Notes: generated by a model not told the origin, from the letters alone. A stretch of DNA of 64,000 nucleotides from Bicyclus anynana (GCF_947172395.1 NC_069084.1:3473107-3537106), one strand, 5' to 3'. Shown: positions 21,186-33,205, counted from the first letter of the stretch. Numbers and translations: made by a program.

Positions 21186-21835
21186 TTGATTTGACCTTTC
21201 GCATTTATATATTAAGATGACCCCGCACAAAGCTACACTGCTGGCAATTTGATAAATCCCCATGATGACTGTAACAGGTGCGTGTTCTTGACATTGACAG
21301 AGAATTACTTATTTCAGACACCTCTGTACTCAGTAAGGTGCGGCCTGAGTGAGGGCGAGTCGAAAAATTGTTAGTAGTCCTATGCGGCTTACAGATTGAA
21401 TTGGTAGATATCGTCACGTAACGCAAAAGCTTAAAACAGATTACTAGGGTAGCAGAGAATATTAAAAGGTTGGCGACGAACGGAGTATCTGTCGGAGGTT
21501 GATTGTACTGTACAGTACAGTCACTAGTAGGTTGGTATCTAGTGAGGAGTGTACCACTCATAAAATGTTTTTTTTTTTTTATTTTTACGAAAAAGGACTT
21601 TTTTAGTGTACCTAAGTTTAATTTTAAGTAGATAAGCCGTTTTCGAAAACCGAAATGTGGTAACAGCTCTATTTATTTGCTATTTAAAAGTAAAGTATTT
21701 AATTGAAAGAAATGTTATACGTAAGTGTCTAAATAAATATAAAACTTTAGTTTCTAAAAAAAAACTAAAGTTTTTGTTGTAGGTACATTATATTTAATAT
21801 ATTATGTGGTTCTGAGAATTAGTTTTTTTTTAATC
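21186..21835. other. No gene confirmed; 118-codon frame and hairpin
   Basis: A 118-codon minus frame (21205-21561) has no domain I recognise and no clear codon bias. A perfect 13-bp hairpin lies at 21741-21753/21762-21774 (AAAACTTTAGTTT and its complement). Confidence 0.45.
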
Positions 21836-22059
21836 ACATCACGCTAATATTAAAAAGGCGAAAGTTTGTGTGTAAGTATGTTTGTCCCTCTTTTACGCTG
21901 CGGCTACTGAAGCGATTTGGCTGAAATTTGGGATGGAAATAGTTTTTACTCAGGATTAACACATAGGCTACTTTTCAACCGGGAAAAATTAATGGTTGCC
22001 TCGGGATTTGTGAAAAACTGAATTCCACGCGGACGTAGTTGCTGGCGTCAGCTAGTATA
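21836..22059 (-). mobile_element. TE-D1 copy, full length
   Basis: The minus strand starts ACTAGCTGACGCCAGCAACT, passes CACAAATCCCGAGGCAACC, GTAGCCTATGTGTTAATCC and AAATTTCAGCCAAATCGC, and ends CGCCTTTTTAATATTAGCGT. About 220 bp, which I take as the normal size. Confidence 0.88.
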
Positions 22060-22261
22060 ATATATAGGCGAGCGCCCGGCTGCAATCATGCTTGACAGTC
22101 TACAATATTACGATTTAAAGTTAACGTATTATCGCGAATCAACTCTTGCAATTGCAATCTTATTAACACACTACAACACAAGCGGAGACGGGGATCGCTT
22201 CTAAATCGATCGATTTTAAAGGAATCACTCTTAACCCGCGCGGTAAGTCTATGGGTTGATA

Positions 22262-22587
22262 ATGATCATCATTCATCATCTTCATTATCAACCTATGTTC
22301 GGCTCAATACTGAGCTCGAGTCTCTTCTCAGAACGAAAGGGGTTAGGCCAATAGTCCACCACGCTGGACCAATGCAGATTGGTAGACTTCACACACGCAG
22401 ACAATTTAGAAAATTCTCTGGTATGCAGGTTTCCTCACGATGTTTTTCCTTCACCGTTTGAGACATGTGATATTTAATTTCTTAGAATCCACACAACTAA
22501 AAAGTTGGAGGTACATGGCCCGGATCGGATTCGAACCCACACCCTCCGGAATTGGAGGTAGAGGTCATATCCACTGGACTTCTCGGT
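22262..22587 (-). mobile_element. SINE-B copy 4, near full length
   Basis: The minus strand runs from the head (B box GGTTCGAATCC, at about 22529-22539) through CACATGTCTCAAACGGTGAA and the GAGAAGAGACTCGAGCTCAG block to a GATGATGAATGATGAT tail. Confidence 0.92.
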
Positions 22588-22632
22588 TAATTTACGGCTA
22601 TTGATAATGATATTCGTCTCTAATTCCGCTGC

Positions 22633-23382
22633 TATAGTACGCGCGTTAACAACTGAGTCTTAGGGCCATAAATCATTTCTCTATATCTATCTCGCTTGCA
22701 CTTATGGGTCTTATGGAGCCGTCTAGTGAAGGGTGTAACAATGAAAGACATATTATCGATAAGTAAAGTTTATTATCGTATCTTGTTCACAAAATTAAAA
22801 AAATTAACAATATTTGATTTAATATAATACATATTTCATATTATATAATTATTAACTAAATAAAATTAATCTTCATCTGAGTCTTCATCATCAGAATCTT
22901 CGTCTTCTGCCAAATTTATTATAAGCGGCGCGTGATCTCTAATTAGAGCTTTTTGTAAATCTTTGTTTTGAAGTTCTTCGGCATGCCTAACACATTTAGA
23001 GAAGCCACTTTATTCGGATCACTTTTCAATTCATTGAGAAACAGGAATACGTTGTGAATCAGTGTTCGAGCTTGAGGGCTAATATCGCCATGTAATTTCT
23101 TCAGATCAACGTTAGAAAATAAAGTATCCATAGTGCGCAACGAGTAACACATGAATGTATTTATTTAATTGCAGTAAACACATTTATAGCAAAAAAAATA
23201 CGCAATGCAATTACATTAGAAACCGACCAATCAGAATCGTCCAAATCATTATTGACTCATCATTAGCACGTGCGCAGGTAGCCGTTTATCGATAATTAGG
23301 GTGCGCAGGTAGGCGCGCTGCACATTCCTATCTTTTTTGACTTTTATGACCGGACGACTCAGATGATAACGCGCATACTATA
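22633..23382. mobile_element. Internally deleted DDE DNA transposon (about 750 bp)
   Basis: TIRs of about 40 bp: the left end CTATAGTACGCGCGTTAACA matches the complement of the right end TGATAACGCGCATACTATAG. Both ends sit in CTATAG, consistent with a TA target. Inside, on the minus strand, a transposase start and a transposase end are joined with the catalytic middle missing (next entry). A GTGCGCAGGTAG motif is repeated at about 23270 and 23311. Confidence 0.85.
22869..23128 (-). pseudogene. Transposase remnant: N-terminus fused to C-terminus, DDE core deleted
   Basis: The minus frame from the second Met (about 23128) reads MDTLFSNVDLKKLHGDISPQ, then ARTLIHNVFLFLNELKSDPN. The second half is in another frame: SKCVRHAEELQNKDLQKALI, then RDHAPLIINLAEDEDSDDED and a stop near 22869. 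The first part resembles the helical N-terminus, and the second the CVRH...IINL plus acidic tail, of a family of metazoan IS630/Tc1-like (DDE_3) transposases. The change of frame sits at the join, fitting an internal deletion and not a simple frameshift. The catalytic DD(E/D) region is absent, so the element is non-autonomous. Family assignment is from memory of motifs, not a search. Confidence 0.65.
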
Positions 23383-23867
23383 GTGGGACAATACATGTAC
23401 GCTACCGCGAATAGACCCTGAGAGTTGGATTTAATGTGTATAGCTGTATTTACATTGCTCACGACGGAGATACAAAGCGTTTGCCTCATAGCAAATGAGA
23501 ATTACATCAGATGATCTTCATATTCAGTTTATTAAAGAATCTCTTGACATTTATATCTATGAATTCAAAATAATGTAAATATTTTTTATTGCATAATACC
23601 TAAGTGTGCAATGGCAATTTATAATGACAGTGCTGTCAGACTTTATCTATGTGGTAAGGCCAATTAAGTCTAATACCATTTATATTTTTCTTTGTTTAGT
23701 TCTTTGCATGGTTTAGGTCCAAAATTACAATTACATTTGACACAACTATTTTTTGACTAAATTCTGTTAAATATGTTTAGATTTAATGCACATAAGTATA
23801 CCCAAAATTTCACCTTATATGCTTTTTCACATCTGATTCTTCACATCCTTAATTTTTTTTAAATAAT
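23383..23867. other. No gene recognised
   Basis: AT-rich DNA with no recognised repeat or frame. Confidence 0.45.
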
Positions 23868-24046
23868 CTGTACTAATACTATAATGCTGAAGAGTTTGTT
23901 TGAACGCGCTAATCTCAGGAACTACTTGTCCGATTTGAAAAATTCTTTCAATGTTAGATAGCCCATTTATCGAGTATCTATATTATCCCTGTATTTCGAC
24001 TGGAACGGGAAGCACGCGAGTGAAACTGCGTGGCGGCAGCTAGTAA
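23868..24046 (-). mobile_element. TE-D2 copy, full length
   Basis: The minus strand starts TACTAGCTGCCGCCACGCAG, contains GATAAATGGGCTATCTAACA and GGACAAGTAGTTCCTGAGAT, and ends CATTATAGTATTAGTACAGA. About 180 bp, the usual size of this element. Confidence 0.88.
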
Positions 24047-24167
24047 AATATAATACGTTTACGATTTGCACCTAAACACCACAATCAATTCTATATATTT
24101 TGCTCTTAGAATTCAATTTGTTGTAAAAAATAACCCAATGTAAATAAGACCTATAATGCCAAAGTTT

Positions 24168-24398
24168 CTTTTTTTATTTTTTTTTATTCTTTACTAGTTA
24201 GCCCTTGACTACAATCTCACATGATGGTAAGTGATGATGCAGTCTAAGATGGAAGCGGGCTAACTTGTTAGGAGGAGGATGAAAATCCACACTCCTTTCG
24301 GTTTCTACACGACATCGTACCGGTACGCTAAATCGCTTGGCGGAACGTCTTTGTCGGTAGGGTGGTAACTAGCCACGGCCGAAGCCTCCCACCAGCCA
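24168..24398 (-). mobile_element. SINE-A copy 3, headless
   Basis: Minus-strand SINE-A body from GGCTGGTGGGAGGCTTCGGC to CTTGACTACAATCTC (plus-strand complement) and a T-rich end at 24168. The tRNA-like head is missing. Confidence 0.9.
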
Positions 24399-25206
24399 AA
24401 AAGTTAATCTGCTAAAGTCTTTTTCAGATAGCATGGGTACCATGACATTTGCGCATGACATTTATAATACGTACTATTAACGTGAATCGCGGCAAACTTT
24501 CAAGAGTGAAACGAACTGTCACCATACTCATGCTATCTGAAAAACACTATAAAAGCTTTATTGACGCTCTATAGGAGCTTACAAGCGACCATGTTCTGTA
24601 CATTCACGCACATAATAACGCAACACAACTAGTTTACTTAAACAACTTTCTGTTACTTTACGTGACGTGAATACTAACGAAGCGTCGAAAACATCGCCTA
24701 AAATTATGTGCTTTACCGTTATCGATGAATATCAAGAACAACCCTATTCCTCAAGACATGAAGTTCAGATTCTATTGCTAACGAAAAATTTAATTCAACC
24801 TTACAAACTTTTAATTGCATCCGGTTTCTATAGCTATAGTTTTTAACGCAATATACAAAAGGGTGAGTATAGAATTTGTGAGACTTGTGGTTAAGTTGGT
24901 ATTATTCACACTGTAAGTTAAATGAAGGAAGTTATAATGGATTTGATTACTCATCGAATTGCTTTTATTGGTGTCATGGAGATGACGAGGTATTTAGTAT
25001 TATGTCTGCTGTCGGAGCCTGAAGAGTCGAGACTGGAAGTGTCGGTACAGAAGTTTGAACCATTTCATAATCCAATTACTCGGCATTTCATTTGAGCTTT
25101 TAGCTTTACACTCTTTTACTTTTTACTTTAATATTAACATTTATATTAACTGTTCCTATTTAACTGATTTTTGTTAGTTTGAAGGTTTAATGTGAAGAAT
25201 TAACTG
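24399..25206. other. No gene recognised
   Basis: Mixed AT-rich sequence. CATGCTATCTGAAAAACAC near 24528 recalls the block near 17390. No coding signal. Confidence 0.4.
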
Positions 25207-25394
25207 TTTTCTAATTTGTCCAGGTCTGGTTGGTAGGAGGCTTAGGTCGTGGTTAGTTACCACCCTACCGTTAAAGACGTACTGCCAAGCGATTTAGCGT
25301 CCCAGTACGATGTCGTGTAGAAATCGAAAGGAATGTGAAATTTTGATGTTAGATTGCATTGCAGGAGAGGCTAACTTATAAAGAATAAAAAAAA
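25207..25394 (+). mobile_element. SINE-A copy 4, headless and shortened
   Basis: CCAGGTCTGGTTGGTAGGAG through GATGTCGTGTAGAAATCGAA, then a shortened 3' part ending TAAAGAATAAAAAAAA. It abuts the CR1-like LINE directly. Confidence 0.85.
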
Positions 25395-25395
25395 C

Positions 25396-25840
<445 letters not shown>

Positions 25841-26548
25841 AAAACAGGAATATTAGTTTTAATATAAATATTTTCTGATGTAGACAAGCTATAAAAAAGA
25901 AAGTATCATTACATACGTATTTAATACTTTAAACATAACACTGCCCACTTTGATATCATAAATTGCGAATCACTCGAAGTTGTTTGAAAGGAAAATGTTC
26001 CGCACTGAATGAAAATCTGCTGACGTCATCATAAATTCAATATGGCCGGCATTCGAGATTTGAAATATAAAGACCAACTACAATACAATGAAAATCGTCC
26101 CTTTTTTGCTTGCTCATTCATATAATTGACGTCCTATACCTATTTATTAATTAAAAGCATTTTTTAGATGGTACCATTGAGTTCTTTTATTAGAAGCGTT
26201 CTGTTGTCGAATGGATGACAAAAATCCCGCCCTTTTGAAAAATGATGTTTCGGAACAACGTTCACTGAACTGCAAAGTTTTAGTTTTTGTTTCGCTCAGT
26301 GAAATTAAACGTAATTTTTACCGATTTTTTTTTTTACTTTGGACTTTCATATGGAGAAGGTTCTGCAATCGGCTGTATGTATATGTTATATGGTTTACTT
26401 ATGTTAAGGAGGAGAAGCCACAGCAATGCAGCAATGCTTCTTACACCAAAGCGCTTGTCCAACGACAGTTAGCTTTACTGCTACGTTGAAAGTATAGTCT
26501 ACTTAATAAGATTAAGTAAAATGGAACATTTAGCAGTAGGTATAGCAA
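25841..26548. other. No gene recognised
   Basis: A 92-codon frame at 26211-26489 contains a hydrophobic segment but no recognisable domain and no support as an exon. Confidence 0.4.
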
Positions 26549-26594
26549 ACTAGCGGATGACCGTGTCTTCGTCCGCACGGAATGCAGTTATGTA
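26549..26594 (+). mobile_element. TE-D1 5' end fragment
   Basis: ACTAGCGGATGACCGTGTCT then CGTCCGCACGGAAT matches the TE-D1 start. The sequence after it is not recognisable as TE-D1. Confidence 0.55.
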
Positions 26595-27339
26595 TAGATT
26601 GGTAGATACCAACACTTAAAGATTCAAGCTGACCCCTGTATAATATGCTGAACTATACTGATGAAAATTCAACTTGAATAGAGCTAAAATTGTAGATCAT
26701 TAATTTTCGTACAAAAAAGTATTTATTTATATTTTTTGTCTTTTATATTTTGGCCATAAGAGCGAAAAACGATTTCCATCCCTTTTTCTATATGGCGGCT
26801 GATACTTAGGGTAGGGTACGTACCAAATAATTTTCTCCAAAAAATCTCTGCTGTATAATTTTCTGAGGTTCAATGTATCTTTTGATTGAATTACATAAGA
26901 TTTCGATAGTTTTTGACAAAATTTATTGTCTTGATATTAGGTTGCTACCTACCTATAACAAGACAAAACAATCTCAGTGTGCGTCGTCGTTTTTGTCTGG
27001 AATCCATTACAATGATGACACGCCAACCCTTCGAAAGGACACTTTGTTTAACGCTTTTACACTGATTGTGCAGCATTCATTGATTTGGCGGAATTTTCCG
27101 AGTGTTTGGAAATATCGCTTGAATTAAAATCATAACTATGAATACAATGCTTTTGGAGTCAACTCCGTGAGATTTCTGGAATGAAGAATAGGATCTTTTG
27201 TAAACGGACCGTACAAAATACATATAGGTACTAGGTAGATCTAAATAATTCATTCTAATATTACAAATGTAAAAGTAACTTTGTCGATCTGTTACGTTCT
27301 CATATCGTTAGTTTTTGTAGTTCAGCACCTCAAGTGTAA
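26595..27339. other. No gene recognised
   Basis: An 84-codon frame (26873-27127) resembles nothing I know. ATTCTAATATTACAAATG near 27253 looks like a decayed TE-D terminus on the minus strand. Confidence 0.4.
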
Positions 27340-27830
27340 AAGGGAAACCATTATGGGATACCTTTGTTGTCTGTCTGTCTGTCAGTCAAGAACTTTTTTT
27401 GAGAACGAGTTGAGGTATCTAGTTGATAACTCAAGTAAACATACAGTCTCTTGAAGCCGTAAAAACGAACCAGTTAACGATATCCCAAACTATGAGATAA
27501 ACGAGTAAAATTTCATCCCCACTTTACATGTAGGGGAAGTACAATAAAAAAATATTTTTAAAGACTTTACTAAATTACAGCATTCTAGTAGTAATAGTCT
27601 CTGCGCTAAACCGCGGACAGATGAACGGACGGACGGACGTATAATATTCTTCCCTTAAACGTTACAGAACCCTAAAAGGTACAGCCGTTTTTGACACTCT
27701 CAAAGAAATCAAAACTCAGAGCGTACTTCCCTAGTTCATAAATAAACTAGAACTGTGAAATTTCGTAAGGAATATCATATTGTACTCCAAGGAGCATCTA
27801 AAAACTATATATTTGCAATTAAATTACAAA
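27340..27830 (+). mobile_element. Repeat F copy 2
   Basis: Contains GTCTGTCTGTCTGTCAGTCA, TCTTGAAGCCGTAAAAA, CACTTTACATGTAGGGG, GGACGGACGGACG, and ACAGAACCCTAAAA. I recognise this order from a widespread lepidopteran repeat. The middle matches the copy at 10424-10918. Confidence 0.6.
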
Positions 27831-28583
27831 AAAAAAAAACAGGGTCATTATGCAAGGGTCCAAGTTTTAAATCGAGTTAACCATATTATGTAGGGTATCG
27901 TAGGAAAAATACCTACGTCAGTGCATATAACGACTCAGGTGACTCAGGCCTCAACTAAGCAGTTTTCCTATAAGTTTACTCACCCAGATATTGTGTGAAT
28001 AATATTAAAAGCAAGCAAGAATGTAGGTTGACTCGCAATTCGTGCGGGCATAAACAAAATTGTGTAAAAGCTTACTCGCCGAGCAAGACTGCATGATCTT
28101 CAAAAAACAAAATGTGGGGCACTTTTTCATAAATTCCAAGAGACCGAGCCACCGCGTAATAGTGCCTAAGTTATGCGCATAAGATATGAATATCATATCT
28201 TTCAGCCACGGCGCAAATTGTGCAAATTTCATGCAACAAATTTGGAAGTTCAGCCGTCTCACTGATGATATGAAAATGTTGGCTGGAACAGACGTACGGG
28301 TACGTTGTTTGATTTAATCCGAGACGTGGATTGTCTGCGGTAACGAACGGCTTTATCCCTGAATTCTGGGCGACGCTATGCGACAATAGTATTTTCAATT
28401 AACAATTTGTAGCTAGAAATGTAGGCGCATACAAATCGCACTCATTACGAGAATTTGTTTTTATTTGACAAGTTAGGATTTGACTCCATCTCATATTATG
28501 TATCTGAAGGGAATTTGTTAAATGACATGTTATATGTGTTACGCAATGAGGGAATAGTATTTTCAAATTAGCAAATAGCAGTG
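27831..28583. other. No gene recognised
   Basis: Two overlapping minus frames (28005-28262 and 28171-28398) lack recognisable domains. Composition is slightly less AT-rich from 28020 to 28380. Confidence 0.4.
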
Positions 28584-28815
28584 AGAGCCGTGATGTCCCA
28601 GTGGATATGACCTCTGCCTCCGGAGGAGGAGGGTTCGAATCGGGTCCGGGGCATGCACCTCTAACTATTCAGTTGTGTGCATTTTAAGAAATTATTTATC
28701 ACGTGTCTCAAACGGTGAAGGAAAAACATCGTGAGGAAACCTGCATAACAGAGAAATTTCTTAATTCTCTTCGTGTGTGAAGTCTGCCAATCCGCACTGG
28801 GCCAGCGTGGTGGAC
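28584..28815 (+). mobile_element. SINE-B copy 5, 3' truncated
   Basis: Head GTGATGTCCCAGTGGATATG with CTCTGCCTCCGGAGG and B box GGTTCGAATCGGG, then the CACGTGTCTCAAACGGTGAA body, ending at GGGCCAGCGTGGTGGACC. The final about 80 bp are missing. Confidence 0.9.
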
Positions 28816-28870
28816 CAGAAAAGACAGTAGCAGTTATTGAAAAGACAAAATAGTGTAACATCGTATTATT

Positions 28871-29171
28871 GACGGCCTCCGTGGCGCATTGTCTCTAAGT
28901 TCGAACCCCGACAGGGCTGATTCGAGTTTTTTTCTAATTGGTCCAAGTCTGGCTGGTGGGAGTCTTTGGCCGTGGCTAGTTATGACCCTACCGGCTAAGA
29001 CGTACCACCAAGCGATTTAGCGTTCTGATACAAAGTCGTGTAGAAACTGAAAGGGGTGTGGATTTTCATCCTCCTCCTAACAAGTTAGCTCGCTTCCATC
29101 TTAGATTGCATCATTATTTACCACCAGGTGAGATTGTAGTTAAGGGCTTACTTAAAAATAATATAAAAAAA
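28871..29171 (+). mobile_element. SINE-A copy 5, head partly deleted
   Basis: Starts GACGGCCTCCGTGGCGCA, then jumps to GTTCGAACCCC, so the tRNA anticodon-arm region is deleted. The body is complete to a diverged A-rich end. Confidence 0.9.
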
Positions 29172-30000
29172 GGAAAAATACCATTATTTGACGTAGTTAT
29201 AATGTCAAACAGTAGGACTACGACTCGAAATAAAAATTTATCCATTCCCGTTTTTTCGATTCGATTACTGTACTTAAATAGTTTTGGACTCACGAGTATC
29301 TAAGGGTCAATTTTATGGGCGCGCAGAAGTGCATTCTTGATATCCATTTGCAAACGAAATCGCGTGCGTTTGCTAGTGCCAAACAAAATGCACAAGTTCA
29401 CAGTTGATTGGCAACACAACAGTATCGCCTGTCTATTTTTTCAACCGCATTTGCATCTTGGTCAAAACCGCACGCCAATTTGGCTTCGAGCCTAATTTTT
29501 TGCGCGCTGCCTACATGGGCTGTCACTCACTGAGTGAATTATGTTATAGGACAAAGGCATCTTTTTTATTCAGGGGGAGAAAATCCTCCTGGACCTAAAT
29601 CTGATAGCGCTGGACTCCTACCGTCTAAAACTCTTTTTGCCTCTAAGGGGTTAGTGTTCCTGCCCTTTTGGCCTACTACCAGAAAGCCTGTCTCTCAGCT
29701 CTGCTCTTTATTTCCATTTCTTTGTACTTCATTATTCCATCTAATTATATCTAAATATCTATATATCTATCAATTATAACATAATAATTCGTCTTCTGCA
29801 TTATAGTACTTAAACTCCCCACATTACCAACCTATATTATATTCACTGTTTCTCTCTCGTTCAAAATTTTGCCAAAGGCCTAAGAAATAAATACTTTATA
29901 ATTATTTAGACAACCTGACTAGATCTTTGTTCGGCAGTTTAGAACTTAAATCCTAAATTGGTTCAAGTCTATTTTGGTTGTAGTTATATACACCAGCCAA
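29172..30000. other. No gene recognised
   Basis: Frames at 29404-29598 and 29534-29779 overlap and have no recognisable domain. The stretch 29440-29700 is less AT-rich than its flanks and may be an old unrecognised repeat. Confidence 0.4.
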
Positions 30001-30112
30001 TTGAGGCAGCGTGGTTGACTATTAACCTAACCCTTCTTATTCTGAGAGGAGACTCGTACTCAGCAGTGACTCGACTATGGGTTTATTTATTTTAAGGTTG
30101 ATAATGATGATG
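30001..30112 (+). mobile_element. SINE-B copy 6, 3' end only
   Basis: GGCAGCGTGGTTGACTATTA, CTGAGAGGAGACTCGTACTC, and GGTTGATAATGATGATG are the last part of SINE-B. Confidence 0.85.
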
Positions 30113-30212
30113 CAAAAAAAATATCAAGATGGTCACGCCGTTTTTGTGACACTACCAAAAGTTACTTTTTACATAATTTGTACCTACATATATTAGGTTG
30201 AAATATAAACAA

Positions 30213-30742
30213 ACTAGCGGACGCCCGCGACTTCGTCCGCGTAAAAATTGATGTAAACTTCTCTACCTCTACCTTACCCTGCTCGTAAACCTACCCAACC
30301 CTACCCTACCCCTACCTTACTCCTACCCTACCGCTAATGCTTACCCTTCCTTCCCCCCACCTTACCCTACCCTAACCCTACCCGTATCCTATCCATACCC
30401 TATCCTACCCTACCCCTAATCTACCCCTACCCTACCCCTACCTTACTCCGACCCTACCGCTAACCCTAACCCTTCCCTACCCGTACCCTACCCCTATCCT
30501 ACTCCTCCCCTACCCTATACGTTCCATATCCTTCCCCTACCTCTACCTCGCCCCTACCCTACACTACCCCTACCTTATCCGTACTCTACCCTACCCTACC
30601 CTACACTTTCCCTAAATTACCCCTACCCTACCTCTATCCTACCCCTTCCCTACCTCTATCCTATCCCTACCCTCAGCAAAATTGGTCCAACCTTTTGTGC
30701 GTGGTGCAATGACCAAAAGACTATAATTTCCCAAGCGACTTC
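30213..30742 (+). mobile_element. TE-D1 element with 413-bp CCCTAC-type array
   Basis: Starts AACTAGCGGACGCCCGCGAC and enters a C-rich array at 30261-30673. The array is built of CCCTAC, CCCCTAC, CCTTAC and related 5-7 base units and has almost no G on this strand. A short non-repetitive tail follows. The array sits at the same internal place as in the copy at 2563. Confidence 0.8.
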
Positions 30743-30934
30743 TATGCTAATACTATAAAGAGGTAAAATTTGTGTGGTTGTCGGGGGTAATCTCTGGATC
30801 TACTGGACCGATTTGGAAAATTCTTTTACCAATAGAAAGCTACATTATTTGCGAGTGTCATAGGCTATGTTTGGTTCTCATATTCATACGGGAACGGGAA
30901 CCACGTAATTGAAACCGCGGGGCGTCATATAGCG
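30743..30934 (-). mobile_element. TE-D2 copy
   Basis: The minus strand reads ATGACGCCCCGCGGTTTCAA, GGTTCCCGTTCCCGTATGAA, the TTCTATTGGTAAAAGAATT block and ATAGTATTAGCATAG at the end. Confidence 0.8.
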
Positions 30935-31339
30935 GCATTTCTTCGACTTTCAGAAATTTTGTATTATCTCCGAAACTATATAACTAATTAACATACTGTA
31001 AAGGGCAAATCTTATCTCTATGATATCCTTGTGATTATTAAATCATTTATTTTGATAAGGATTTAAGTTTAGTTGTGTAAATAATGACGTAAACCTTAGT
31101 TTAAAATTTAAATAATTTATGAAAGTACTAAAGGTACTATATCTGCTAAAATATAAAAGATAGATATATGGTGTCGCGGACTTTTTTGTAGAACTTTTAA
31201 AGGTTCAAAAAGCCTCCATACATTTATTTCAGTTATGCGCAATGGTTGAGGCAGCGCATGCGAATAAGTAAGTATTTCGGTCTGACCTGTAAAAGAAAAC
31301 CCGCGATATCTCAGTAGTTATATATGATAGAAATATAAA
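30935..31339. other. No gene recognised
   Basis: AT-rich DNA; no repeat or frame. Confidence 0.4.
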
Positions 31340-31496
31340 ATATTTATAGCACTCCCCGATAACGTAGCATTCTACTGGTGAAAGAATTTTTAAAATCGGT
31401 CCAGTAGTTCCGAAGATTACCCCATTTCAAAAAATTGTTACAAACTTACAAACTTACAAACTTACAAACTTTACCTCTTTATAATATTAGTATAGA
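31340..31496 (+). mobile_element. TE-D2 3' part with tandem octamer
   Basis: TATAGCACTCCCCGATAACG, ATCGGTCCAGTAGTTCCGAA, and the terminus TTTATAATATTAGTATAGAT. Before the terminus the octamer TTACAAAC is repeated four times (about 31438-31469). Confidence 0.8.
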
Positions 31497-32035
31497 TAAA
31501 ACAAAAGTAACTTATTTCATTCACTCGTATCGTTCCATTCACTTTATAGGTACTCGTAGTTACCCAAATAATAAAACAAAGGGAAAACAAAGAGTAATCA
31601 AACATCATGGACCATTAGCTCGGTGTATTAAAATTCTGATGATGTCATTTTGCGAACGCGGATTATTTATGCCAGTTTCGGGTTCCTGATTACATAACAA
31701 ACAACAAAGTTGATTCAATATTTTTAACGTGAACCAGTCAGTATTAAACAAAGAGTATTAAATTAAGTAAAATATACAAAAGATCTTAATTATTACTGAA
31801 ACGTGAACTTTTGTCCGATATTTTGTTTGCGTGAAAATCAGAATATATAATGGGCGTACTCGTAGAAACCGATATATTTTTTAATTAAAAGTAACGTTAA
31901 TGCTCAATGTTATAAATTCAACAGAACAATTAATCCTTGTATATTTACACCTCTAATGGTCGAAGTAAAGATACCATGTGTCCAAGTCCAATAAATTCGC
32001 AGTGTTACGTTTGATTCGGAAAGGACGCGCGATCA
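31497..32035. other. No gene recognised
   Basis: An 84-codon frame (31435-31689) begins inside the TE-D2 end and is not a credible gene. Confidence 0.45.
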
Positions 32036-32261
32036 ATTTTTTTTATTTATTTTTTATTGTATTCTTTACAAGTTAACCCTTGATTAAAATCTCACCTGAT
32101 GGTAATTCATGATTCATTCTAAGATGGAAGCGGGCTAACTTGTTAGAAGGAGGATGAAAATCTACACCCCTTTCGGTTTCTATACGACATCGTACCGGAA
32201 CGCTAAATTGCTTGGCGGTACGTCTTTGTCGATAGGGTAGTAACTAGCCACGGCCAAAGCC
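32036..32261 (-). mobile_element. SINE-A copy 6, headless
   Basis: Minus-strand SINE-A body with a T-rich end at 32036. It is cut within the GGCTTTGGCCGTGGC block, so the head is missing. Confidence 0.88.
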
Positions 32262-33067
32262 GACCAAAACACATATTATACTTAGACAGTTCATCTTTAC
32301 CTCTAGTCATTATGGACTTGTATTTTTGTAAGTCCTTTGTATAATCGGCTATGCAAACTGGTATCTCAAAACAGCCCTTATACGGATAATGGTACTCTTT
32401 AATAGGAGGTCAATTTATACTTTAAATGTACGAGGTAGTACTGTTATTATTACTATCAGAAATCTTTAGAGTTTACCACTAAGACTCGTGGATGAGCAAC
32501 AAAGTAGCGTTTTCGCTAAAAACTATGATCTCGAGAAATACCTTTAGGTATACTGTGCAAAACTGCAAACTTATTTACTATTTTTGACATAATATGCCTT
32601 GTCAACTAGCATACATATCAACGAAATTGAGATTCTATGTAACAAAATGTATCTGGATATGGATATTCTGGTGGATATCTCTCAATTGATATGTTTATTT
32701 TTATAGGCCCGCAGGTTTGCCTATTGCATAACAGATGTTAATTAATCTAAAACGTCGCTTTTGTGACTTCAAAGTCGTTGATTTGCCGACAACAAAAGCA
32801 AATGCAAGGGGAATGATATAAAAAATTGGCATACCGAAAAAGGTCAGTATGCCAACTTCGCTATCACGAGTCACGACCCGTTTTTACCCTCTTAAAACCC
32901 CATGTCAACCACCATGACATCGATAAGAGTCGGTGGAATATGCGTTTGTGATAGCATTTCATTCGGTTTTGCGGTATTTTCGTTTTTAAATTTGTTGAAT
33001 GGACATGTCTGTCTGTTAATTAGGAATATTATCAGTCTATTATCGTTTTCATTATTTAAATATTCTA
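32262..33067. other. No gene recognised
   Basis: AT-rich; the 110-codon minus frame at 32892-33224 derives partly from the SINE-C copy. AAAATTGGCATACCG and CAGTATGCCAACTTC near 32821-32858 are short inverted motifs (TTGGCATAC/GTATGCCAA). Confidence 0.45.
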
Positions 33068-33205
33068 CAGCTGCGTAGCGCGATAGGTAATGACACTGCT
33101 TTCTGCAATCACGATCGTGGGTTCGATTCCCACCACTAGAAAATGTTTGTTTGACAGGCTTGTGTGTTTTCCAGTATCTGGGTGTATTAAATAAGTATTC
33201 ATCAA
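33068..33205 (+). mobile_element. SINE-C, tRNA-derived, 3' truncated
   Basis: Head GCGTAGCGCGATAGGTAATG (A-box region) and GTGGGTTCGATTCCCACC (B box about 33119-33130), followed by AAAATGTTTGT and CAGTATCTGGGTGTATT. I recognise this as another widespread butterfly SINE family. The 3' end stops at TATTCATCA. It is too diverged outside the boxes to be a working tRNA gene. Confidence 0.8.

Noticed and set aside
28872..29190. TSD ATTATT around SINE-A copy 5
   Set aside because: ATTATT occurs on both sides, but it is short, AT-only and placed beyond the tail, so chance is likely in this AT-rich sequence.
30261..30673. Interstitial telomere array
   Set aside because: The unit is CCCTAC-like, not the insect CCTAA, and the array starts inside a TE-D1 element at a site shared with another copy.
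33068..33140. tRNA gene with GGTTCGATTCC box
   Set aside because: Followed by SINE body sequence, with no proper acceptor stem. Treated as SINE-C.
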